This document shows positions 1 to 4,844 of a DNA stretch of 6,050 nucleotides, piece after piece; within the stretch, counting starts at the first letter, position 1; the number at the start of each line of letters is the position of its first letter. The notes below the pieces were generated by a model. That model was not told the origin of the DNA. It was given only the letters and a program-made list of their open reading frames with translations, and did not search any database. The position numbers were made by a program, and so were the translations under genes. The stretch lies in contig JACQTG010000053.1 of NCBI GenBank assembly GCA_016210895.1, positions 1 through 6,050 of the forward strand, read 5' to 3'. Origin of the DNA: Acidobacteriota bacterium (GTDB taxonomy: Bacteria; Acidobacteriota; Terriglobia; Acidoferrales; 2-02-FULL-67-57).

Positions 1-223
1 CGATCGGCGCCTGGCCGGGCGGCAGGGCCACGATGTCGTCGGTCCAGCGCGAGACCAGCGCTTCGACGTCAAAGGCTTTGGTGGCGGCGATGTCGCGTTG
101 ATGGAGCTCCTCGATTCGGGCGCGTTCGGCCGCATCGCCGGATTCCGGCGCCGCGGGCGCGTCCACCAACAGGGCCGCCGCTCCCGCAGCCAGCAACAAG
201 CTGAGGCTCAACACCCTGCGCAT
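1..223 (-). CDS. Secreted DUF4440 / SnoaL-like (NTF2 fold) protein, 5' part only
   Basis: Read on the minus strand from the ATG at 223-221, the frame stays open to the window edge and gives 74 residues. A strong Shine-Dalgarno (AGGAGGAGG, 234-226) precedes the ATG by two bases, which decides the start. Residues 1 to about 23 form a signal peptide: Arg-Arg, then a Leu/Ala-rich core ending near DAPAAP. The mature part carries an amphipathic helix (RIEELHQRDIAATKAFDVEA) followed by LVSRWTDDIVALPPG. That is the usual opening of DUF4440/SgcJ-like members of the NTF2/SnoaL superfamily, small cone-shaped domains that bind or convert small molecules. The specific substrate cannot be told. The gene continues beyond position 1, so domain completeness cannot be judged. 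It diverges from the phosphatase gene at 316. Family assignment is fairly secure; function is unknown. Confidence 0.8.
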   Translation of the reverse strand, partial: MRRVLSLSLLLAAGAAALLVDAPAAPESGDAAERARIEELHQRDIAATKAFDVEALVSRWTDDIVALPPGQAPI

Positions 224-255
224 ACCCTCCTCCTTCCGCCTGGCGTGAAGCCACC

Positions 256-285
256 ATTCTAGCTTCTTCCACGCCGGGATTGCAG
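256..285 (-). promoter_or_regulatory. Possible promoter of the DUF4440 gene
   Basis: On the minus strand TAGAAT (261-256) matches the -10 consensus in five of six bases. CTGCAA (285-280) lies 18 bp upstream as a weak -35 with three matches. This would start transcription near position 249, about 25 bases before the ATG. Only the -10 is good, so this is tentative. Confidence 0.3.
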
Positions 286-315
286 TGCGCCGCCAGCCAC
301 GCTAGCATCGGCACT

Positions 316-1440
316 ATGCAGACGGGGCGTATGGGGCGAAGGTTCGCAGAGCACCGCTTCCTGTGCCTCCTTTGTCTTCTCGGCTTCCTCTGGTTGCAGG
401 CGACTCTGGCTGAGCAACCGCCAGCCTCAAGTGTCCGCTTCGCCGTCATCGGCGACAGTGGCACGGGCAGTAAGCACCAGTATCGCGTGGCCGAGCAGAT
501 GGTGGCCTGGCATGATCGCCTGCCGTATGGCCTCGTCTTGATGCTCGGCGACAACATTTACGGGCTGTGGTGGCGCGGTGGGCGCAAGGAGGGCTTCGAG
601 CGCAAATTCGACCGTCCCTATGGCGAGCTGCTCCGCCGCGGCGTCTTCTTCCGCGCGGCGCTGGGCAATCACGATATGCGCCACCGCGACGGCCAGGACT
701 TGATCGGCGCCTACGACCGCTTCCACATTGACGGCCCCCGGGGCTACTACCACTTCACCGCCGGCCAAGCCGCCGACGGAAACCCGCTGGTTGAATTCTT
801 CGTCCTCAACAGCATTCGCCTGGAACATGACAAGCAGGATCCGGGGCAACTGGCCTGGCTCGAGCAGGCGCTTGCCGGCTCGCGCGCCCGCTGGCGCATC
901 GCCTACTTCCACCACCCCCTCTACTCCACGGGTGCCCACCACGGCCCCGACCCGCAGCTCCGCGCCAAGCTCGAACCGCTGTTTCTGGGCGTGCTTGAGG
1001 GCCTGGCCTCGTCAGGGCACGGCTTGAGCCGTGCCGAAGGGACGGGAACAAAACTCGGGGCTTTAGCCCCTGAGGCAGAGTTCAACCCAGCGGCTCCGGC
1101 CGCTGGGCCCTCGCCCCGCGTGCACGTGGTACTCTCCGGCCACGACCACATCTACCAGCGCTTCCACCCCCAGCAGGGGGTTCTCTACTTCATCGTCGGC
1201 TTCAGCGGCCAACTGCGTCGCGGCAACGCGCGGCCCAGCCCTGAGGTAGCCGCTGTCAACGACCAGACCCGTGGCTTCCTGCTGATGGAAGCGACGCCTG
1301 ACCAGCTCCGTTTCTTCGCCATTGACGACACCGGCCGGGCCTTCGACTGCGGGCAGCTTGACCGTAGCGGCGAGGTGGCTGCCGAGCCGTGTCCGTCTCC
1401 CCCGGAGGCAAGGCTTGACAGGCAACCTAATTTAGAATAA
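316..1440 (+). CDS. Exported metallophosphoesterase, purple acid phosphatase-like
   Basis: This is a calcineurin-like phosphoesterase carrying the full purple-acid-phosphatase metal-ligand set. Numbering from the ATG at 316 (374 residues), the motifs are GDSG at 46-49, GDNIY at 78-82, GNHD at 117-120, YFHHP around 197-201, and GHDH at 275-278 followed by IYQR. Such enzymes hydrolyse phosphomonoesters with a dinuclear metal centre. The N-terminus is a signal peptide: basic n-region, core FLCLLCLLGFLWLQ, likely cleavage after ATLA, so it probably works outside the cytoplasmic membrane. The start is uncertain. ATG 316 has no clear Shine-Dalgarno; ATG 331 (GGGG three bases upstream) and TTG 280 are in the same frame, and the signal peptide survives from any of them. 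Residues about 232-266, between the fourth and fifth motifs, come from an inserted palindromic repeat. The ferritin gene follows after 30 bp. The fold and metal site are secure; the substrate is not known. Confidence 0.9.
   Translation: MQTGRMGRRFAEHRFLCLLCLLGFLWLQATLAEQPPASSVRFAVIGDSGTGSKHQYRVAEQMVAWHDRLPYGLVLMLGDNIYGLWWRGGRKEGFERKFDRPYGELLRRGVFFRAALGNHDMRHRDGQDLIGAYDRFHIDGPRGYYHFTAGQAADGNPLVEFFVLNSIRLEHDKQDPGQLAWLEQALAGSRARWRIAYFHHPLYSTGAHHGPDPQLRAKLEPLFLGVLEGLASSGHGLSRAEGTGTKLGALAPEAEFNPAAPAAGPSPRVHVVLSGHDHIYQRFHPQQGVLYFIVGFSGQLRRGNARPSPEVAAVNDQTRGFLLMEATPDQLRFFAIDDTGRAFDCGQLDRSGEVAAEPCPSPPEARLDRQPNLE
1007..1115. repeat. In-frame palindromic repeat element (three consecutive hairpins)
   Basis: Three separate stem-loops sit head to tail inside the phosphatase gene. 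The first is 1016-1035 (ggcacggct / agccgtgcc, 9 bp perfect stem, 2-base loop). The second is 1054-1074 (core ggggct / agcccc at 1057-1070, extended by ctc/gag with one bulged T). The third is 1086-1107 (cccagcggc / gccgctggg, 9 bp perfect stem, 4-base loop). They are flanked by an imperfect direct repeat, CCTCGTC (1007-1013) and CCTCGCC (1109-1115), whose starts are 102 bp apart, exactly 34 codons. Removing one repeat unit leaves an uninterrupted reading frame running directly into VHVVLSGHDH. The translated segment is Gly/Ala/Pro-rich and lies between two conserved catalytic motifs, where homologues usually have only a short linker. The hairpins are seen directly; that this is a dispersed mobile or REP-like repeat is inference. 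Confidence 0.65.
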
Positions 1441-1446
1441 GTTTAA
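1415..1446 (+). promoter_or_regulatory. Promoter region and PerR-box-like operator of the ferritin-perR operon
   Basis: A perfect -35 hexamer TTGACA lies at 1415-1420. Seventeen bases downstream is only a weak -10 (TAAGTT, 1438-1443); TTTAAT at 1442-1447 is a better hexamer but at 21-bp spacing. Across this zone lies TTAGAATAAGTTTAA (1432-1446), a 7-1-7 inverted repeat with five of seven pairs. By my count it agrees with the Bacillus PerR box TTATAATTATTATAA at 11 of 15 positions. It is an AT-rich island in a GC-rich region and overlaps the stop codon of the phosphatase gene. Because the repressor encoded downstream has PerR-type residues, the natural reading is autoregulation: bound repressor would block the -10 region. 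Motif matching only, without experimental support. Confidence 0.45.
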
Positions 1447-1470
1447 TCTGATAAGAGGAGGGAGTTCACT

Positions 1471-1941
1471 ATGCTGCGTGGACAGGAGATCGTGAAGAAC
1501 CGGAAAGAAATCATCGAGGCCCTGAACCGGGCCGCGGCGGCCGAATTGCTCGCGGCCTACCGCTACCTCTATCTTTCCCACTACGCCACCGGCATGCACG
1601 GCCGGGAAGTGGCCGAGAAGTTTACCGAGATGGCGAAGTCGGAATGGGAGCACGTGAGCACCTTTGTCGAGCGCATTATCCAGCTGGGCGGCGTGCCCTT
1701 CCAGAAGCTGAGCGAGGCCGAGAAGCTGGCCTTCGGCCGCTACCTGCTCCCGCCCAAAGACCCGACCAACTGGAAGCAGATGTTGAAGGACTCGATCCAG
1801 GGCGAGCGGGACGCGATTGATTTCTATTACGCTCTGCTCGGCAAAGTCCACGGCACCGACCCCGTCACTCACCACATCGTGCGCGAGGCGCTGGAGGACG
1901 AGGTCGAAGACGAGCACACGCTGGCCTCGTTGCTCGATTGA
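1471..1941 (+). CDS. Diiron ferritin-like protein (bacterioferritin-like, no haem Met)
   Basis: The 156-residue protein is an all-helical four-helix-bundle ferritin of about the length of bacterioferritin. The six expected diiron ligands can all be placed: Glu25 (AAELLAAYRY), Glu58 and His61 (ExxH in SEWEH), Glu112 (GERDA), Glu146 and His149 (ExxH in EDEH). This implies a ferroxidase-type centre and a role in iron oxidation and storage or peroxide-linked iron detoxification in the cytoplasm. The position aligning with haem-ligand Met52 of E. coli bacterioferritin is Trp59, so haem binding of that type is unlikely. The ATG at 1471 is well supported by a strong Shine-Dalgarno (AGGAGG, 1456-1461) nine bases upstream. 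The Fur-family gene begins 10 bp after its stop, so the two are almost certainly cotranscribed. Alternatives are a Dps-like or rubrerythrin-related ferritin-like protein; no rubredoxin cysteines are present. Confidence 0.88.
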   Translation: MLRGQEIVKNRKEIIEALNRAAAAELLAAYRYLYLSHYATGMHGREVAEKFTEMAKSEWEHVSTFVERIIQLGGVPFQKLSEAEKLAFGRYLLPPKDPTNWKQMLKDSIQGERDAIDFYYALLGKVHGTDPVTHHIVREALEDEVEDEHTLASLLD

Positions 1942-1947
1942 AGGAGG
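1942..1947 (+). promoter_or_regulatory. Ribosome binding site deciding the GTG start of perR
   Basis: AGGAGG lies immediately after the ferritin stop codon (1939-1941) and four bases before GTG 1952. The frame is open upstream to 1817 inside the ferritin gene, but that stretch is out of frame with a conserved gene and its translation resembles nothing. The Shine-Dalgarno therefore fixes the start at 1952. GTG 1949 is in frame too but lies too close to the site. Confidence 0.8.
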
Positions 1948-1951
1948 TGTG

Positions 1952-2371
1952 GTGAGCCAGACCCAGCTCGCGGCCGAGTCGCATCCAGCCGGCCGCCGCA
2001 CCCGGCAGCGCCAACTGGTGCTGGAGATCGTGCAGGCCTCGGACGACCATCCCACCGCCGCCCAGATCTACCAGCGCGTGCGCCGGCGCTATCCCGGCAT
2101 CGCCTACGCCACCATCTACAACGCCCTGCGCTGGTGGGTGGAGCAGGGCGAGTTGCGCGAGTTCACCTTCGGCGATGCCGCCGCCCGCTACGACCGCAAC
2201 CGCGACCGCCACGACCACGCCATCTGCCGCCGCTGCGGCCAGCTCATTGACGTCAGCGTCCGTCTGCCGAAGAAGATTCTCGACGACGTGCGCCGGCGCA
2301 CCGGCCTGCGCGTCACCAGCCACCACGTGCAGTTCCTCGGTCTCTGCCCCACCTGCGCCCACACCCCTTGA
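1952..2371 (+). CDS. perR: Fur-family transcriptional repressor, PerR type
   Basis: From the GTG at 1952 this is a 139-residue Fur-family protein. Residues about 15-75 form the winged helix (HPTAAQIYQRVRRRYPGI, then ATIYNALRWW). The dimerisation and metal domain follows. Two CxxC pairs, Cys92/Cys95 and Cys132/Cys135, make the structural zinc site. The regulatory-metal residues of Bacillus PerR all have counterparts: His33 (H37), Asp81 (D85), His87 and His89 (H91, H93) and Asp100 (D104). Asp rather than Glu at the last position is regarded as typical of peroxide-sensing PerR as opposed to iron-sensing Fur. PerR represses oxidative-stress and iron-storage genes and is inactivated when peroxide oxidises its iron-bound histidines. 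The ferritin gene directly upstream and the PerR-box-like repeat ahead of it fit this role. Fur or another subfamily is possible but fits less well. Confidence 0.85.
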   Translation: MSQTQLAAESHPAGRRTRQRQLVLEIVQASDDHPTAAQIYQRVRRRYPGIAYATIYNALRWWVEQGELREFTFGDAAARYDRNRDRHDHAICRRCGQLIDVSVRLPKKILDDVRRRTGLRVTSHHVQFLGLCPTCAHTP

Positions 2372-2386
2372 GCGACCCAGGCAGTG

Positions 2387-2417
2387 AAAAAAAGGTAGCA
2401 CCAGCGTCTCGTCGGTG
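2387..2417 (-). terminator. Possible Rho-independent terminator of the dinB-like gene
   Basis: Downstream of the minus-strand stop codon, the transcript can fold CACCGACG / CGCTGGTG (2417-2399) around a 3-base loop, with one G-U and one A-C pair. A run of seven U (2393-2387) follows after a five-base gap. The imperfect stem and the gap make it marginal. No comparable plus-strand terminator for perR is visible in the 56 bp between the convergent genes. Confidence 0.35.
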
Positions 2418-2427
2418 AACAAGCCGG

Positions 2428-2916
2428 TCAGCGGCGGGCGACGGACTCCGGCACAGGCGTCCCCAGAATGCGCAGGTAGGTCATCAACTGGGCGTGGTGG
2501 TGGATTTCGTGCCCGTTGAGGCCGAAGAGAATCACGTAGACCTTGCGGCGAAAGCCCAGACCCTCGTGCACCCGCTCGTCTTCGAATCGCTCGAGCGGGA
2601 AGGCCTGCACGGCGGCGAGTGTCTCCCGGTGGACGCGCTCGAGGTTGTGGACTTCCTCCTCTAACGAGGCGGGCCGTCCGAGCACGGCGTGCAAGCCCTC
2701 GGGGATGCGCCGCTCGTAGTAGGCGAAATCGCTCTCCAGGGCTACCCGCCGCACCCCTTCCTCCGACACCCAGATGTGCCGGAGCAGCTCGCCCACGCTC
2801 AGGGCGCCTTCAGCCGGTTGAAAGCGGAGGTGCTCGGGTCGGACGAGCGCGACCACCTGGCGGGTGCGCGCGCGGATGGACTCTTTCTGTTTGAGGAAGA
2901 GCTCCTTGATGTCCAT
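2428..2916 (-). CDS. DinB-like (YfiT/DinB superfamily) putative metalloenzyme
   Basis: This 162-residue protein has the form of a DinB/YfiT four-helix bundle and is unrelated to DNA polymerase IV, which shares the old name. The usual metal-binding histidine triad can be placed at His47 (ELLRHIW), His136 and His140 (GHEIHHHAQL, the typical HxxxH near the C-terminus). Superfamily members include thiol-dependent S-transferases for bacillithiol or mycothiol, and many proteins of unknown role, so no substrate is assigned. It ends with TGA at 2430-2428. The ATG at 2916-2914 is the only plausible start, but no Shine-Dalgarno precedes it; a small GC hairpin (2918-2932) ends one base before the ATG. 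The envelope-protein gene lies 24 bp upstream on the same strand, so cotranscription is likely, though no functional link is evident. Confidence 0.85.
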   Translation of the reverse strand: MDIKELFLKQKESIRARTRQVVALVRPEHLRFQPAEGALSVGELLRHIWVSEEGVRRVALESDFAYYERRIPEGLHAVLGRPASLEEEVHNLERVHRETLAAVQAFPLERFEDERVHEGLGFRRKVYVILFGLNGHEIHHHAQLMTYLRILGTPVPESVARR

Positions 2917-2940
2917 CCCGGCTGTTGGCCGGAGGTCGCG

Positions 2941-4659
2941 CTACGGCTGGCTCGCGCGTCGCACGGCGCTGAGCGAGGGCTTCGGCACCCGCCAGAGGAT
3001 GTCGGAGTCAGCAGCCTGGTGCGGGTAGTAGCGCTCGCTCGACCCGCCCGTGGGGCTGAGCACGATGTCCACGCGGCGGTTGTAGGCAAGCCAGTTGCCG
3101 CGCCGGTTGCGCATGCGGGCGCGCGGTGCCTGGTTCGGGTTCTTCTCTTCCAGGCTCGTCACCTGAGGCATCGGCAACGGTTGCTCCTCGCCGCGGGCGA
3201 CGACCTCGACGTTGGCCGCCGGAATACCCGCATCCGCCAAGCGCTGCTTGATCAGGTTGCCGCGGCGCTGGCTCAGCTCGCGGTTGTAGTCCACCGAGCG
3301 GCGCTCGTCGGCGTTGGCCTCCAGGCGCAAGCGGCCATTGGGCCGCGCTTTCAAGTACTCGGCGAAGCCCTGGGCTAGCAGCTCCACGATGCGCCCCTGG
3401 CTCGCCACCAGACCCACACTCGGGTTGCGGGCATCGGGATAGTCGGTGGGGAAGAAGATCGAGGCGAGTTGCACTTCGGGCGTCTTCAGGTCGGTGCGAT
3501 TGACGGCGAGCGCGGCGCTCGAGCTTTCGACCGTGCCGCATTCATTTGTGGCCCGCAGGGTGTAGGTGGTGTTCTGGTCCGGCGAGACCTGGCGGCTGCC
3601 GCTCGCGCTGACTGTGCCCAGGCCGCTGATCTCGACCGTGGTGGCATTTTCGACGCTCCAGGTCAGGGTGGCGTTTTCGCGCTTGGTTTCCTGCCCGTCG
3701 AGCGTCTCGATGGCGATCGCCGCCGGCGAAACGTTGAACGTGGCGCGGATGCTCGCATCCACGTTGACCGTGGCCGAGGCGGAGTCGACCCCGCCCGGGC
3801 CCGCCGCCCGCAGGGTGTAGGTGGTCGTCTGCTTCGGCGCCACGAGTTGCTCGCCGGAAGCTGCCACCTGTCCGACGCCGCTAATTTCCACCTGGCGGCC
3901 TTCTTCGGTGCTCCAGGTCAGCCGCGCAGACTGGCCGCAGCGAAGGCTCGTCGGGTCGGCGGCAAACTGCGCGCTCAGCGGTGCTATCGCCGCACGCATA
4001 CCAATCATCGCCGTGCGTTCCCGCTCCGTGGTTCCAATGTTGGCGAGATAGTTTTCCGTCTTGCGGCTGATGGCGGTGGCCGGGATAGCCTCTTCGCCCG
4101 AGCCGGCCGCCAGATTAAACCGGACGTGAACCTCCTCATTTTCTGCCACCGTCACGGATCCGGTGTAGGTGCGGTAGCCGTCGAGCGCGATGGTCACCTG
4201 GTGCGTGCCGGGCCGGACGAGCAGCTCCTGCTTGCCCAAAAAGTTGCCGTCCGTGGCGCCGACGCAGCCGATGAGAAACTCGGGCGTGCGGCCATTGAGA
4301 AAGATGGCGGCGCGGTTGGGATTGACGAAGAGGCGAATGCGGCCCCAGGGCCCCGTCACGGTGCCGCCCACGGGGGCAAGGTTGACGTCCAGGTTTTGAC
4401 GCTCGCCCGCGGCGACGGTGACGCTCTGTTCGAAGGGCTGGCGGCCGTAGCGGATGACCTGCACCCGGTGGTCGCCCGGAGCCACTCGCACGGTTTGGCT
4501 ACCCTGGCCGATGGGTCGCCCGTCAACCAGCACGTAGCCGGTCTTCGGCTTTACGTTGACTTTGATGGTGCCGTCCTGGGCGGCGGCTGGCACTGTGCCG
4601 GCCAGCAGCAAGAGCGCCGCCACCGAGACAGCGGTAAGAACGAATGCGCTGCGCTTCAT
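2941..4659 (-). CDS. Exported PEGA-PEGA-Ig-Ig-OmpA envelope protein
   Basis: This 572-residue protein begins with a clear signal peptide (residues 1-28: KR, a hydrophobic core, VPAAAQ). Two PEGA-type beta domains follow at about 31-96 and 106-184, the second with an insertion around GCVGATDGNFLG. A polar linker spans about 185-230. Two related Ig-like domains follow at about 231-300 and 307-386, each with a VEISGxG motif and TTYTLRA. A C-terminal OmpA domain occupies about 396-538. Its helix ANADERRSVDYNRELSQRR holds the Asp (451) and Arg (465/466) expected to grip diaminopimelate of peptidoglycan. Residues between GEEQPL and NRRVDI form an extra loop of about 30 residues. The tail contains YYPHQA and DILWRVPKPSL. 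The role is probably structural: tethering the outer envelope to peptidoglycan and displaying adhesive or carbohydrate-binding domains in the periplasm. In-frame ATGs at 4680 and 4782 were rejected because the signal peptide and Shine-Dalgarno support 4659. Confidence 0.87.
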   Translation of the reverse strand: MKRSAFVLTAVSVAALLLLAGTVPAAAQDGTIKVNVKPKTGYVLVDGRPIGQGSQTVRVAPGDHRVQVIRYGRQPFEQSVTVAAGERQNLDVNLAPVGGTVTGPWGRIRLFVNPNRAAIFLNGRTPEFLIGCVGATDGNFLGKQELLVRPGTHQVTIALDGYRTYTGSVTVAENEEVHVRFNLAAGSGEEAIPATAISRKTENYLANIGTTERERTAMIGMRAAIAPLSAQFAADPTSLRCGQSARLTWSTEEGRQVEISGVGQVAASGEQLVAPKQTTTYTLRAAGPGGVDSASATVNVDASIRATFNVSPAAIAIETLDGQETKRENATLTWSVENATTVEISGLGTVSASGSRQVSPDQNTTYTLRATNECGTVESSSAALAVNRTDLKTPEVQLASIFFPTDYPDARNPSVGLVASQGRIVELLAQGFAEYLKARPNGRLRLEANADERRSVDYNRELSQRRGNLIKQRLADAGIPAANVEVVARGEEQPLPMPQVTSLEEKNPNQAPRARMRNRRGNWLAYNRRVDIVLSPTGGSSERYYPHQAADSDILWRVPKPSLSAVRRASQP

Positions 4660-4660
4660 G

Positions 4661-4671
4661 GCCCTCTCCTT
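4661..4671 (-). promoter_or_regulatory. Ribosome binding site fixing the start of the PEGA-OmpA gene
   Basis: Read on the minus strand, AAGGAGAGGGC (4671-4661) lies just upstream of the ATG at 4659-4657 and directly ahead of the signal peptide. This is the evidence for choosing this ATG over the upstream in-frame ones. Confidence 0.75.
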
Positions 4672-4692
4672 AGTTGGCATTCGGGATTCCGT

Positions 4693-4732
4693 GAAACGTT
4701 TCGTCCGTCCCCTTGATTTGGGGGGTGGACGA
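4693..4732 (-). promoter_or_regulatory. Leader palindrome and stem-loop upstream of the PEGA-OmpA gene
   Basis: Two symmetric elements occupy the leader. GAAACGTTTC (4693-4702) is a perfect 10-bp palindrome with a central CG. Overlapping it by two bases, TCGTCC (4701-4706) pairs with GGACGA (4727-4732). An inner CCCC/GGGG stem (4709-4712 with 4721-4724) forms a long hairpin, whose two G-T pairs on the plus strand become A-C mismatches in the minus-strand transcript. They lie between the predicted promoter and the ribosome binding site. They could be an operator and a 5' mRNA structure, but no known regulator or riboswitch is recognised. Confidence 0.35.
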
Positions 4733-4752
4733 GGAACCAAAAGAGAAACCTT

Positions 4753-4782
4753 AGAATAACCCAAGTGCACAGAGCGAGTCAA
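4753..4782 (-). promoter_or_regulatory. Predicted sigma-70-type promoter of the PEGA-OmpA gene
   Basis: On the minus strand TTGACT (4782-4777, five of six to consensus) is followed after 18 bp by TATTCT (4758-4753, four of six). Transcription would begin near 4746 and give a leader of about 87 bases containing the hairpin described at 4693-4732. The site lies in the divergent gap before the RlmB gene. For that plus-strand gene I see no convincing promoter or Shine-Dalgarno. Confidence 0.45.
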
Positions 4783-4844
4783 AGGTCTCCCGCCTACCTT
4801 GCTTTTGCCTGGACTTCCCGCTAGCTTTCCGGCAGCCAGTCACG

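Noticed and set aside
69..557. 162-residue open frame on the minus strand
   Set aside because: It overlaps both the DUF4440 gene in another frame and the antisense of the phosphatase signal peptide and first motif; there is no family resemblance.
1016..1107. The hairpins as transcription terminators
   Set aside because: They lie in the middle of an intact coding sequence, have no T-run after any stem on either strand, and conserved protein sequence resumes directly after them.
1817..1951. N-terminal extension of the Fur-family protein into the ferritin gene
   Set aside because: The extension is the ferritin sequence read in another frame; the Shine-Dalgarno at 1942-1947 and the usual Fur-family length support the GTG at 1952.
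2428..2916. DinB as DNA polymerase IV
   Set aside because: The protein is only 162 residues and carries the histidine triad of the DinB/YfiT superfamily, not polymerase motifs; the shared name is historical.
2689..3378. 229-residue open frame on the plus strand
   Set aside because: It spans the antisense of the DinB-like gene and of the OmpA domain, crosses the gap between them, and shows no motif or ribosome binding site.
3469..4716. 415-residue open frame on the plus strand
   Set aside because: It lies antisense to the PEGA-OmpA gene, whose domains, signal peptide and ribosome binding site are convincing. The antisense translation is Arg/Ala/Gly-rich with no recognisable domain, as expected in GC-rich DNA.
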